This document shows positions 50,234 to 58,890 of a DNA stretch of 64,000 nt, piece after piece (within the stretch, counting starts at the first letter, position 1; each line of letters opens with the position of its first letter). The DNA is taken from positions 7,436,501 to 7,500,500 of the forward strand of contig NZ_CP104578.1 of assembly GCF_036826855.1 (NCBI RefSeq). The letters run 5' to 3'. The stretch comes from Streptomyces sp. SJL17-4. GTDB lineage: Bacteria > Actinomycetota > Actinomycetes > Streptomycetales > Streptomycetaceae. The notes beneath the pieces are model-generated. The model did no database searches. It was not told the origin of the DNA and worked only from the letters and a program-made list of their open reading frames with translations. A program made the translations under genes and the position numbers.

Positions 50234-50764
50234 ATGACGGTCACGCCCGACCTCCGACCCGGCACCGTTCCCGCCATCGGCGCACCCCGACAGGCCTCCC
50301 CGGATCTGCTCCGTTCCGTCTTCCGCCGGCATGCGGCCGGCGTCGCGGTCGTCACCGCGCACGGGGAGCGCCCCGTCGGCTTCACCGCGACCTCGCTCAA
50401 CTCCGTCGCCGCCGACCCTCCGCTGATCTCCTTCGGGGTGGGCACGAGCTCCTCCAGCTGGCCCGTGCTGGCCGAGGCCGAGCACATCGGCGTCCACATA
50501 CTCGGCGAGCACCAGCAGGAGCTCGCCGCCACCTTCGCCCGCAGCGGCGCCGACCGCTTCGGCGAGGGGACCCGCTGGAGCGCGGGACCCGAGGGCGTGC
50601 CGGTGCTCGACGGCGTACTCGCCTGGCTGGTCTGCCGCGTGGTCGCCCGGGTGCCCGCCGGTGACCACCGGATCGTGATCGCGCAGGCGGTCGCCGGGGA
50701 CCCGGACGGGGCGGGTCGGCCGCTCCTGTACCACCACGGCCGCTTCAACGCGCTGCGCGACTGA
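50234..50764 (+). CDS. Flavin reductase (HpaC-like)
   Basis: 176 aa, FMN-binding split barrel. HAAGVAVVTAHGERPVGFTA and SFGVGTSSSSWPVLA form the FMN site; VCRVVARVPAGDHRIVIAQ precedes the ending LLYHHGRFNAL. It supplies reduced flavin to a monooxygenase partner. The preceding cysteine leader suggests a sulfur-acquisition role such as sulfonate use. ATG 50234; an upstream in-frame codon crosses the leader region. Confidence 0.9.
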   Translation: MTVTPDLRPGTVPAIGAPRQASPDLLRSVFRRHAAGVAVVTAHGERPVGFTATSLNSVAADPPLISFGVGTSSSSWPVLAEAEHIGVHILGEHQQELAATFARSGADRFGEGTRWSAGPEGVPVLDGVLAWLVCRVVARVPAGDHRIVIAQAVAGDPDGAGRPLLYHHGRFNALRD

Positions 50765-50822
50765 GAGTTCCCGTGCGCGGCGCTCTGCGCGCGTTGGGCA
50801 GATCACATCGCTGAGCGCTTGC

Positions 50823-50855
50823 TTACTGGTAACGGACTGGGTGTACTGGCGAGTA
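50823..50855. promoter_or_regulatory. Candidate operator pair upstream of etfB
   Basis: TTACTGGTAA (50823-50832) and TACTGGCGAGTA (50844-50855) are imperfect palindromes sharing TACTGG, 20 bp apart. AGTAATATT next to the second may be the -10 region. The regulator is unknown; a fatty-acid-type TetR is possible. Confidence 0.45.
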
Positions 50856-50861
50856 ATATTT

Positions 50862-50888
50862 CGGTCGGGGCGTCCGGCGCCCCGACCG
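50862..50888. terminator. Strong hairpin in the etfB leader
   Basis: CGGTCGGGGCG (50862-50872) pairs perfectly with CGCCCCGACCG (50878-50888) around TCCGG. It could end flavin-reductase transcription 100 nt downstream of its stop, or act as a leader structure for etfB. Confidence 0.6.
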
Positions 50889-50963
50889 GAAACCCGCCCT
50901 TCAGGCGCCTATGCTGCGAGCAACAAGGCAGCCCAGTTATGACGATGCAGTAGGAGAGCCGGC

Positions 50964-51758
50964 GTGAGCTTGAGGATCGTTGTCTGTGTGAAGTACGTGC
51001 CCGACGCGACCGGAGACCGTAAGTTCGCGGACGACCTGACGGTCGACCGCGACGACGTCGACGGCCTGCTGTCGGAGCTCGACGAGTACGCCGTCGAGCA
51101 GGCACTGCAGATCGCCGAAGAGGCGGACGACGCCGAGGTCACCGTGCTGACGGTCGGCCCCGAGGACGCCAAGGACGCGCTGCGCAAGGCGCTCTCCATG
51201 GGCGCCGACAAGGCCGTCCACGTCGAGGACGACGACCTCCACGGCACCGACGTCATGGGCACCTCGCTGGTGCTCGCCAAGGCGATCGAGAAGACCGGCT
51301 ACGACGTCGTCATCGCCGGTATGGCCTCCACCGACGGCACCATGGGTGTCCTCCCGGCGATCCTCGCCGAGCGCCTGGGCGTCCCGCAGGTCACGCTGCT
51401 CTCCGAGGTGAAGATCGAGGGTGGCCCCAACGGCATCGTGACCGGCCGCCGTGACGGCGACACCGCCTCCGAGCAGCTGGAGGCCTCCCTGCCGGCGGTC
51501 GTCTCCGTGACCGACCAGTCGGGCGAGGCGCGCTACCCCTCCTTCAAGGGCATCATGGCCGCCAAGAAGAAGCCGGTGGAGTCCCTGGAGCTGGACGACC
51601 TGGACATCGACGCGGACGAGGTCGGCCTCGCCGGTGCCTGGACCGCGGTCGACTCCGCCGCCGAGCGTCCGGCGCGCACCGCCGGCACGATCGTCAAGGA
51701 CGAGGGCGAGGGCGGCAAGCAGCTCGCCGAGTTCCTCGCGAGCCAGAAGTTCATCTAA
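50964..51758 (+). CDS. etfB: Electron-transfer flavoprotein beta subunit
   Basis: 264 aa. RIVVCVKYVPDATG is the ETF-beta start, ALRKALSMGADKAVHV the AMP-binding region, and DVVIAGMASTDGTMGVLPAIL the central motif. With EtfA it accepts electrons from acyl-CoA dehydrogenases and passes them to the quinone pool. GTG 50964 follows AGGAGAGCCG. Expected order etfB-etfA, 86 nt apart. Confidence 0.96.
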   Translation: MSLRIVVCVKYVPDATGDRKFADDLTVDRDDVDGLLSELDEYAVEQALQIAEEADDAEVTVLTVGPEDAKDALRKALSMGADKAVHVEDDDLHGTDVMGTSLVLAKAIEKTGYDVVIAGMASTDGTMGVLPAILAERLGVPQVTLLSEVKIEGGPNGIVTGRRDGDTASEQLEASLPAVVSVTDQSGEARYPSFKGIMAAKKKPVESLELDDLDIDADEVGLAGAWTAVDSAAERPARTAGTIVKDEGEGGKQLAEFLASQKFI

Positions 51759-51844
51759 GAGGCAGTCTCGCGAGCCCGGAGATCGTCCGGGACTCGCGCG
51801 AGCCCCTCAGACCGCCCCTTTCGTTCGCAGGAGATTGAAGTCCC

Positions 51845-52807
51845 ATGGCTGAGATTCTCGTCTACGTCGACCACGTCGACGGAGCCGTCCGCAAGCCCAC
51901 CCTGGAGCTGCTGACCCTCGCCCGCCGCATCGGCGAGCCGGTCGCCGTCGCGCTGGGCAACGGCGCCGCCGACACCGCGGCCGTCCTGGCCGAGCACGGT
52001 GCGGTGAAGGTCCTCACGGCCGACGCCCCCGAGTTCACCGAGTACCTCGTCGTCCCCAAGGTCGACGCGCTCCAGGCCGCGTACGAGTCCGTGTCCCCGG
52101 CCGCCGTGCTCGTCCCGTCCTCCGCCGAGGGCAAGGAGATCGCGGCCCGCCTCGCGGTCCGCATCGGCTCCGGCATCATCACGGACGCCGTGGACCTGGA
52201 GGCCGGTGACGAGGGCCCGGTCGCGACGCAGTCCGCGTTCGCCGCCTCCTTCACCACCAAGTCCCGTGTCTCCAAGGGCACCCCGGTCATCACGGTCAAG
52301 CCGAACTCGGCTCCCGTCGAGGCCGCCCCGGCCGCCGGCGCCGTCGAGGCCCTCGCGGTCTCCTTCGGCGCGCTGGCCACCGGCACCAAGGTGACCGCCC
52401 GTACCCCGCGCGAGTCGACCGGCCGCCCGGAGCTGACCGAGGCCGCGATCGTGGTCTCCGGTGGCCGTGGCGTCAACGGTGCCGAGAACTTCGGGATCAT
52501 CGAGGCGCTCGCCGACTCGCTCGGTGCCGCCGTCGGCGCCTCGCGTGCCGCCGTCGACGCCGGCTGGTACCCGCACTCCAACCAGGTCGGCCAGACCGGC
52601 AAGTCGGTCTCGCCGCAGCTGTACATCGCCTCCGGCATCTCCGGCGCGATCCAGCACCGCGCGGGCATGCAGACCTCGAAGACGATCGTCGCGATCAACA
52701 AGGACGCCGAGGCGCCGATCTTCGACCTGGTCGACTACGGCGTCGTGGGCGACCTCTTCGATGTCGTCCCGCAGCTGACCGAAGAGGTCAAGTCCCGCAA
52801 GGGCTGA
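51845..52807 (+). CDS. etfA: Electron-transfer flavoprotein alpha subunit
   Basis: 320 aa. N-terminal nucleotide-like domain ([20 protein letters not shown]) and C-terminal FAD domain with [36 protein letters not shown] and [20 protein letters not shown]. Partner of EtfB. ATG 51845 with AGGAGATTG. A strong hairpin follows. Confidence 0.97.
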   Translation: MAEILVYVDHVDGAVRKPTLELLTLARRIGEPVAVALGNGAADTAAVLAEHGAVKVLTADAPEFTEYLVVPKVDALQAAYESVSPAAVLVPSSAEGKEIAARLAVRIGSGIITDAVDLEAGDEGPVATQSAFAASFTTKSRVSKGTPVITVKPNSAPVEAAPAAGAVEALAVSFGALATGTKVTARTPRESTGRPELTEAAIVVSGGRGVNGAENFGIIEALADSLGAAVGASRAAVDAGWYPHSNQVGQTGKSVSPQLYIASGISGAIQHRAGMQTSKTIVAINKDAEAPIFDLVDYGVVGDLFDVVPQLTEEVKSRKG

Positions 52808-52846
52808 TCTCGCGGCGCAGGCGTGACCTGCGCTTCTGTACGGTCC

Positions 52847-52881
52847 GGGGGCCGCGCGGTGATGATCACCGCGCGGCCCCC
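52847..52881 (+). terminator. Terminator of the etfBA operon
   Basis: GGGGGCCGCGCGGT (52847-52860) pairs with ACCGCGCGGCCCCC (52868-52881), and the inner GA/TC pairs extend the stem to 16 bp with loop TGA. Confidence 0.88.
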
Positions 52882-52978
52882 TGTCGTTTCGGACAACCAT
52901 TGACTCAGGTCCCGACGGACTACTAACTTCGCCATACGGATTGTTGATTCCGTGAAGCGGAAAATAGGAGGATGTGGG

Positions 52979-54268
52979 ATGGGTCAGCAGGAGAAGGTGT
53001 CGACGAGCCTCGCGGGCGCGGTCAGCGAGGGCATCAGCGCCTCCCTCGCAGCGGTGGACGCCGAGCTGGACCGCCGCTACCCGGGAGACCCCGGCACCCG
53101 CCAGCCCGTCCACACCGTCTACGTCCCCGGCAACGTCTTCGAGGCCGGAACGATCCGCTCCTGGGGTGACCAGGCCCTCGCCGCCCTCGACGAGCACGCC
53201 CCCGACGCGGCTTCCTTCGCGTCCGTCCTCGGCCTCTCCGACGACCTCGCCGAGGACGTCTACGGCCGCGTGGTCGCCAAGCTGGAGCGCGAGCCCATCG
53301 AGGACCTCCGGGTCGACTTCGAGGACGGGTACGCCGGCGAGGACGAGGATCAGGACGCCGCCCGCGCCGCCCGGCTGATCTCGGACGCCTACCGGAACGG
53401 CACGGCCGCCCCGTACATGGGCATCCGGATGAAGTGCATGGAGTCCGCGGTCCGCGACCGGGGCATCCGCACCACGGACGTCTTCCTCACCGGCCTCCTG
53501 GAGAACGGCGGCCTCCCCGACGGGCTCGTCCTCACCCTCCCCAAGGTCACCTACCCCGAGCAGGTCTCCGCCTTCGTCCGCCTCCTGGAGGCCTTCGAGA
53601 AGGCCCACGGCCTCGACGCCGGCCGCCTCGGCTTCGAGATCCAGATCGAGACCAGCCAGTCCATCCTCGCCACCGACGGCACCGCCGCCGTCGCCCGCAT
53701 GATCGGCGCTGCCGAGGGCCGTGCCACCGGACTGCACTACGGCACCTTCGACTACAGCGCCTGCCTCGGCGTCTCCGCCGCCTACCAGGCCAGCGACCAC
53801 CCGGCCGCCGACCACGCCAAGGCGATCATGCAGGTCGCCGCGGCGGGCACGGGCGTACGGGTCTCCGACGGCTCCACCAACGTCCTCCCGGTCGGCTCCA
53901 CCGAGCACGTCCACGAGGCCTGGCGCCTCCACTACGGCCTCACCCGCCGCGCCCTCGCCCGCGCGTACTACCAGGGCTGGGACATGCACCCGGGTCACAT
54001 CCCCACCCGGTACGCCGCCGTCTTCTCCTTCTACCGCGAGGGCTTCGAGGCCGCCGCCAAGCGCCTCTCCGCGTACGCCAACCACGCCGGCGGCGACGTC
54101 ATGGACGAGCCGGCGACGGCCAAGGCGCTGAGCTCGTACCTGCTGCGCGGCATCGACTGCGGCGCCCTCGACACCGCCGAGGTCGACGCGCTCACCGGCA
54201 TGAACCGGGCCGCCCTCGACCGCTTCGCGGCCCCGCGCCGCGGCGACCTCACGGCCTCCGCCGAGTAG
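52979..54268 (+). CDS. DUF6986-family aldolase-like (HpcH/HpaI TIM-barrel) protein
   Basis: 429 aa. LRVDFEDGYAGEDEDQDAAR and the Lys/Glu in RMKCMES and FEIQIETSQSIL resemble the metal-binding side of the phosphoenolpyruvate/pyruvate domain. YGTFDYSACLGVS and MHPGHIPTRYAAVFSFYR are further conserved blocks. Substrate not known, probably C-C lyase or acyl-CoA lyase-like. ATG 52979 has AGGAGGATG. An ACGGA-N8-TCCGT inverted repeat 27 nt ahead of the ribosome-binding site could be an operator. Confidence 0.85.
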   Translation: MGQQEKVSTSLAGAVSEGISASLAAVDAELDRRYPGDPGTRQPVHTVYVPGNVFEAGTIRSWGDQALAALDEHAPDAASFASVLGLSDDLAEDVYGRVVAKLEREPIEDLRVDFEDGYAGEDEDQDAARAARLISDAYRNGTAAPYMGIRMKCMESAVRDRGIRTTDVFLTGLLENGGLPDGLVLTLPKVTYPEQVSAFVRLLEAFEKAHGLDAGRLGFEIQIETSQSILATDGTAAVARMIGAAEGRATGLHYGTFDYSACLGVSAAYQASDHPAADHAKAIMQVAAAGTGVRVSDGSTNVLPVGSTEHVHEAWRLHYGLTRRALARAYYQGWDMHPGHIPTRYAAVFSFYREGFEAAAKRLSAYANHAGGDVMDEPATAKALSSYLLRGIDCGALDTAEVDALTGMNRAALDRFAAPRRGDLTASAE

Positions 54269-54345
54269 CGTCACCACCGCCGGGGCCGCCGCGTCGGTGG
54301 CCCCCCGAGTGCGCTGCCCGGACGACCGCCGCTTGGACAGTCGCT

Positions 54346-54430
54346 GCCCGGACGGCCGTTGCCCGGACGGCCGTTGCCCGGACGGCCGTTGTCCGGGCGG
54401 CGGCTGGTCGGAGGGCGGCTGGTCGGAGGG
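54346..54430. repeat. Tandem 15-bp repeats between two genes
   Basis: GCCCGGACGGCCGTT three times (54346-54390), then CGGCTGGTCGGAGGG twice (54401-54430). They lie just after the LacI gene's 3' end and hold no gene. Confidence 0.85.
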
Positions 54431-54448
54431 TGGCGCTCGGGCCGTCGC

Positions 54449-55483
54449 TCAGACGGCCGGCGGCGGGATCTCGCCCGAGCCGCGCGCCAGGAGCGTCGTG
54501 CCGAGCACCACCTGCTCCGGCGCGTCGTCGACCCCGTCCAGACGCCGGAAGAGACGCTCCGCCGCCGTCCGGCCGAGCGCGGCCGCGTCCTGGGCGATGA
54601 CCGTGATGCCGAGCAGGTCGGCCAGCTCCATGTCGTCGAATCCGACCAGGGCCACCGGCCGAGGGCGCCCCGCGAGGGCACGGACCACCGTGACCATCAC
54701 CCGGTTGTTCCCGGCGAACAGCGCCGTCACGGGCTCCGGCGCGTCCAGCATCTCCCGTACGGCCGTCCTCACCCGCTCAGGCTCCGTGGAGCCCAGCGAG
54801 ACCCAGGCGTCGTCGACCGCCAGGCCCGCGTCCTCCATCGCCGCGCGGTAGCCGCGCAGCCGCTCGGACGCGGTGTGGATACGGGGCCGGTCACCGATGA
54901 AGCCGATCCGCCGGTGTCCGTGGGCGATCAGATGGGCCACACCGTCACGCGCCCCGCCGAAGCTGTCGGACAGCACGGCGTCGACGTCGATCAGCCCGGC
55001 GGGGCGGTCGACGAAGACGGTGGCGACGCCCGCCCTGATCTCCGGCTCCAGATACCGGTGGTCGTCACCGGCGGGGATGACGATCAGACCGTCGACCCGG
55101 CGCGCGCAGAGGGCGAGCGCCAACTCCTGCTCCCGGGCCGGGTCCTCGGCGCTCGAACCGTTGATGAGCAGGGCCCCGTGCGCCCGCGCGACCTCCTCGA
55201 CCGCCCGGCTGAGCGGCCCGTAGAACGGGTCGGCGAGATCCTCCAGTACGAGGCCGACGGTCGCCGTCCTGCCCTTGCGCAGCACCCGCGCGCTGTCGTT
55301 GCGGCGGAAGCCGAGGACCTCGATGGCCTCCTGGACCCGTCGCTCGGTGTCCGGGGTGACCCCGGGCTCGCCGTTCACGACCCGGGACACCGTCTTCAGG
55401 CCGACGCCCGCGCGCGCGGCGACGTCCTTCATCGTGGGCCGGTTGCCGTAGCGGTGCTCGGTGCGGCGGGCGATGTCGGCCAC
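54449..55483 (-). CDS. LacI-family transcriptional regulator
   Basis: 344 aa. Helix-turn-helix TMKDVAARAGVGLKTVSRVV with NGEPGVTPDTERRV hinge, then periplasmic-binding-like ligand domain (VGLVLEDLADPFYGPLSRAV, FIGDRPRIHTASERLRGYRA, ALVGFDDMELADLLGITVIA). It should repress sugar-use genes. GTG 55483 has GGAGG in front and an N-terminal extension MADIARRTEHRYGN; ATG 55432 starts at the helix-turn-helix itself. The palindrome at 55587 is its likely operator. Confidence 0.93.
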   Translation of the reverse strand: MADIARRTEHRYGNRPTMKDVAARAGVGLKTVSRVVNGEPGVTPDTERRVQEAIEVLGFRRNDSARVLRKGRTATVGLVLEDLADPFYGPLSRAVEEVARAHGALLINGSSAEDPAREQELALALCARRVDGLIVIPAGDDHRYLEPEIRAGVATVFVDRPAGLIDVDAVLSDSFGGARDGVAHLIAHGHRRIGFIGDRPRIHTASERLRGYRAAMEDAGLAVDDAWVSLGSTEPERVRTAVREMLDAPEPVTALFAGNNRVMVTVVRALAGRPRPVALVGFDDMELADLLGITVIAQDAAALGRTAAERLFRRLDGVDDAPEQVVLGTTLLARGSGEIPPPAV

Positions 55484-55586
55484 GGTGCGCGGTTCCTCCG
55501 TCGAAGGGCGGGTCGACCGGCCAAGAGCGGTGCGGCCGGTCGTACGGCGGTGTCTGATCGACTCCTTGGCCGAATCATAGGGCCTG

Positions 55587-55598
55587 GACAACGTTGTC
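55587..55598. promoter_or_regulatory. LacI-type operator GACAACGTTGTC
   Basis: A perfect 12-bp palindrome with a central CG, lying 104 bp from the regulator start and 79 bp from the ROK-kinase start. It matches the GacAACGTTgTC family of LacI sites. Confidence 0.8.
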
Positions 55599-55676
55599 AT
55601 GGGAGGGGAGACTGTACGGAACGGGACACCATAGACACCGTTCCGCCCCACGTCGCCGACTGGAGTCCCCGCGCCC

Positions 55677-56624
55677 ATGCAGACCGATCCCGCCACGGGC
55701 CCCCTCGACGGACTCGTCGTCGCTCTCGACATCGGGGGCACCAAGATCGCCGGTGCCCTGGTCGACTCCGAGGGGCGCATTCGTGTCCGCTCTCAGCGGC
55801 CCACGCCCGCGCGTGAGGACGGCGAGACGGTGATGGGCGCGGTCGGGGACGTGCTCGCCGACCTCGCGGGCTCGCCCCTGTGGGAGGCCGCCGGGGCCGT
55901 CGGCATCGGCAGCGCGGGCCCGGTCGACGCGTACCGGGGGACGGTCAGCCCGGTCAACGTGCCGGGCTGGCGCGACTTCCCGCTCGTCGAACGGGTCCAC
56001 AAGGCGGCGGGCGGACGGCCCGTCACCCTGGTCGGCGACGGCGTCGCCATGACGGCGGCCGAGCACTGGCTCGGCGCCGCCCGTGGCCACGACAACGCCC
56101 TCTGCCTCGTGGTCTCCACGGGCGTCGGCGGCGGCCTCGTCCTCGGTGGCAGGCTCCACCCCGGCCCCACCGGCAACGCCGGTCACATCGGCCACATGGT
56201 GGTGGACATGGACGGCGAGCCCTGCGCCTGCGGCGGACGTGGCTGCGTCGAACGCATCGCCAGCGGCCCGCACATCGCCCGCCGCGCCCTGGAGAACGGC
56301 TGGCGCCCCGGGCCCGGCGGCGACGCCTCCGCGGCAGCCGTGGCCGCCGCGGCGCGCGCGGGGGACCCGGTCGCCGTCGCCTCGTTCGAGCGGGCGGCCC
56401 AGGCCCTCGCGGCGGGCATCGCCGCGACGGCGACCCTGGTCGAGATCGACATCGCGGTCGTCGGCGGCGGGGTGGCGGGCGCCGGGGAGGTCCTCTTCGC
56501 CCCGCTGCGCCGCGGCCTCGCCACGTACGCCACGCTCGACTTCGTCCGGAACCTGACCGTGGTCCCGGCCCTCACGGGCACCGACGCGGGCCTCCTCGGC
56601 GCCGCGGCGGCGGCGGTGTCCTGA
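55677..56624 (+). CDS. ROK-family sugar kinase
   Basis: 315 aa. ATP motif ALDIGGTKIAGALVD, catalytic LVGDGVAMTAAEH and the zinc loop CACGGRGCVE. It phosphorylates a hexose such as glucose or N-acetylglucosamine, with the divergent LacI gene as local regulator. ATG 55677. Confidence 0.93.
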   Translation: MQTDPATGPLDGLVVALDIGGTKIAGALVDSEGRIRVRSQRPTPAREDGETVMGAVGDVLADLAGSPLWEAAGAVGIGSAGPVDAYRGTVSPVNVPGWRDFPLVERVHKAAGGRPVTLVGDGVAMTAAEHWLGAARGHDNALCLVVSTGVGGGLVLGGRLHPGPTGNAGHIGHMVVDMDGEPCACGGRGCVERIASGPHIARRALENGWRPGPGGDASAAAVAAAARAGDPVAVASFERAAQALAAGIAATATLVEIDIAVVGGGVAGAGEVLFAPLRRGLATYATLDFVRNLTVVPALTGTDAGLLGAAAAAVS

Positions 56625-56654
56625 CGCGGCCGCCCGGCGGGCCGGACCCCCGGC

Positions 56655-56837
56655 TCACTCCTCGCGTACCCGCTCCGCCGTCCGTTGTTCGACGATCACC
56701 AGGAAGGTGTCGGACGCCAGGTCCATGACGACCCGCGCCGGCACCCCCTCGTCACGTCGCGCCCCGGCGAACTCCTCCGCCGGCCAGCTGCCCCGCGGAC
56801 CGCCGGCCGGAAAACGTTCAAGAACCCTACGACTCAT
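56655..56837 (-). CDS. Small hypothetical protein
   Basis: 60 aa: MSRRVLERFPAGGPRG, then RVVMDLASDTFLVIVEQRTA. It starts at ATG 56837 with AGGGGG 7 nt ahead. The sequence looks like a conserved Streptomyces small protein with an MDLxSDTFLV strand, but this is from memory. Convergent with the ROK gene. Confidence 0.55.
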   Translation of the reverse strand: MSRRVLERFPAGGPRGSWPAEEFAGARRDEGVPARVVMDLASDTFLVIVEQRTAERVREE

Positions 56838-56992
56838 TCTCCGCACCCCCTCGTGCTTGCCGTTCTCAACGACCCCCGCGCGGAAGTGTCACGCACATGC
56901 CCAAGCGGACGCATATGCCAGGACATGTGTTCGTGGTTTCCGTGGCAGGGTGTTGGGGGCAATCCACAGGGGGCTGTCGAAGAGGGGGAATC

Positions 56993-58027
56993 GTGATCGT
57001 CTGGGTCAACGGTGCGTTCGGCGCGGGGAAGTCCAGCACCGCGCGCGAGCTGGTCGATCTGATCCCGAACAGCACGCTGTACGACCCCGAGGTCACCGGC
57101 GGGGGCCTGCGCACCCTCCTTCCGGCCAAACGGCTCGCCGAGGTCGAGGACTACCAGGACCTGCCGATCTGGCGGCGCCTGGTGGTCGACACCGCGGCCG
57201 CCCTGCTCGCCGAGCTCGGCGGCGTCCTGGTCGTCCCCATGACCCTGCTGCGCCAGGAGTACCGGGACGAGATCTTCGGCGGGCTCGCCGCCCGTCGCAT
57301 CGACGTCCGCCATGTGCTGCTCGCCCCGGAGGAAACGATCCTGCGGCAGCGGATCGACAACAGGTCCGAGTACGACGACCCCGACATCGACGCCCGCGTC
57401 CGGGAGTGGTGCCACGGCCATCTCGCGCCGTACCGGGCCGCGCTCGACTGGCTCGCCGACGACGCGTACGTGGTCGACACCTCGGCGCTCACCGTGGCCG
57501 AGGTCGCCCGGTCCGTGGCCGACGCGGTCCGGGTGGGCCGCGCTGCCCCCTGTGGCATCGTCCAGACCCCCGAACCGACCGGTGAGACCGTCGCCGCCGG
57601 AGTCCTGCTCTTCGACGAGCAGGACCGTTTCCTCCTGGTCGACCCGACCTACAAGCCGGGCTGGGAGTTCCCCGGCGGCGTCGTCGAGGCGGGCGAACCC
57701 CCGGCCCGCGCCGGACTGCGCGAGGTGGCCGAGGAGATAGGCCTCGAACTCGACGCCGTGCCCCGCCTCCTGCTCGTCGACTGGGAACGCCCCGAGCCCC
57801 CTGGCTACGGCGGACTCCGCCTCCTCTTCGACGGCGGCACGCTGGGCCCCGCGGACACGGCCCGCCTCCACCTCCCCGGCGCCGAGCTCCGCGACTGGCG
57901 CTTCGTCACCGAGGAGGAGGCCGCCGACCTCCTGCCCCCCGTCCGCTACCGCCGCCTCCGCTGGGCCCTGCGCGCCCGCGAACGCGGCACGGTGCTCAAC
58001 CTGGAGGCCGGGGACCCGGTGGGCTGA
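56993..58027 (+). CDS. P-loop kinase-like domain fused to a Nudix hydrolase
   Basis: 344 aa. The N-terminal half has a Walker A GAFGAGKSSTARELVDLI with VWVNGAFG, resembling TmrB/chloramphenicol-phosphotransferase-type NTPases. The C-terminal half carries a Nudix box GGVVEAGEPPARAGLREVAEEIG. GTG 56993 with AGAGGGGG is the start. The fusion suggests one partner clears or regenerates a nucleotide used by the other; the substrate is unknown. Confidence 0.88.
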   Translation: MIVWVNGAFGAGKSSTARELVDLIPNSTLYDPEVTGGGLRTLLPAKRLAEVEDYQDLPIWRRLVVDTAAALLAELGGVLVVPMTLLRQEYRDEIFGGLAARRIDVRHVLLAPEETILRQRIDNRSEYDDPDIDARVREWCHGHLAPYRAALDWLADDAYVVDTSALTVAEVARSVADAVRVGRAAPCGIVQTPEPTGETVAAGVLLFDEQDRFLLVDPTYKPGWEFPGGVVEAGEPPARAGLREVAEEIGLELDAVPRLLLVDWERPEPPGYGGLRLLFDGGTLGPADTARLHLPGAELRDWRFVTEEEAADLLPPVRYRRLRWALRARERGTVLNLEAGDPVG

Positions 58028-58071
58028 CGGGACGGCTGACGGCCGGGGCCAGGAACCCGGTGGGCTGACGG
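58014..58071. repeat. 17-bp direct repeat at the Nudix gene end
   Basis: ACCCGGTGGGCTGACGG at 58014-58030 and 58055-58071. The first copy includes the stop of the Nudix gene, so the last codons and stop have been duplicated downstream. Confidence 0.75.
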
Positions 58072-58103
58072 CCGGGGACGGAGGCCGGCGCCGACGGCCT
58101 TCG

Positions 58104-58805
58104 TCAGGCCGTTGCCGTCGCTGCCGCCGCCCTCAGCCGGGCCGCCGTGTCCGAGGTCACCGGCGCGCCGTGACCGCAGCACAGCACCGACGGGCCCAGT
58201 TTCGCGAGCAGCCGCATCGAGTCCAGGGCGAGAGCGCGGTCGACATGGAACACACCGAACATCACGTCCGGCACCGACGCCACCGTGTCCCCGGTGAACA
58301 GCACGCCGTGACGCGGGAGATGGACGGCGATCGAGCCGGGCGTGTGGCCGGGGGCGTGCACCACCACCGCGCCGTCGCCGAAGTCGAGCACCTCGCCGTC
58401 CTCGACCTCCCGGTCGACCCGGGTCGGCGGCGCCTCCGGCGAGGTCACCCCGTGCTCGAACAGCGGGAGTTCCCAGTCCAGGAGGTGCGGCTCCGGCACC
58501 GGCGCCTCGCCCCGGATCACCGGCGCGTCGAGCCCGTGCGCGAGGATCTCGGCCCCGTGCCGGTCCGCCAGCTCCTGCGCCGCGCCCACGTGGTCCCGGT
58601 GGCAGTGGGTCAGCACGATGCGGCGCAGCCGGTCCGGGTCCAGGCCGGCGGACCGTATGGCCTCCGCCGTCTCGTCCGCCAGGCCGGCCCAGCCGGCGTC
58701 GATCAAGGTCAGCTCCTCCTCGTCCTGCCAGAGGTAGGCCTGGCCGATGGAGTAGTCGAGGAGGTGCAGTCGCGGGGTGATCCTGGTGAGTTCGATGGGT
58801 GCCAT
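58104..58805 (-). CDS. MBL-fold hydrolase
   Basis: 233 aa. Metal motif VLTHCHRDHVGAA (HxHxDH), with VHAPGHTPGSIAVHL and LFTGDTVASVPDV giving the remaining ligands. Typical glyoxalase-II/lactonase-like fold. TAGGTT lies 6 nt before ATG 58805, so the mRNA is likely leaderless. Confidence 0.9.
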   Translation of the reverse strand: MAPIELTRITPRLHLLDYSIGQAYLWQDEEELTLIDAGWAGLADETAEAIRSAGLDPDRLRRIVLTHCHRDHVGAAQELADRHGAEILAHGLDAPVIRGEAPVPEPHLLDWELPLFEHGVTSPEAPPTRVDREVEDGEVLDFGDGAVVVHAPGHTPGSIAVHLPRHGVLFTGDTVASVPDVMFGVFHVDRALALDSMRLLAKLGPSVLCCGHGAPVTSDTAARLRAAAATATA

Positions 58806-58890
58806 ACGGCGAACCTACGCATCTGCGCAGGTCCGCCGTATGCTTCTACGCTCTCGGCGAGCTTCGCCGAACGCTGAATGTGTCCATCCG

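Noticed and set aside
51755..54277. 840-codon minus-strand open frame over etfA and the DUF6986 gene
   Set aside because: Antisense to conserved genes; composition Gly/Val/Asp repeats with no motif.
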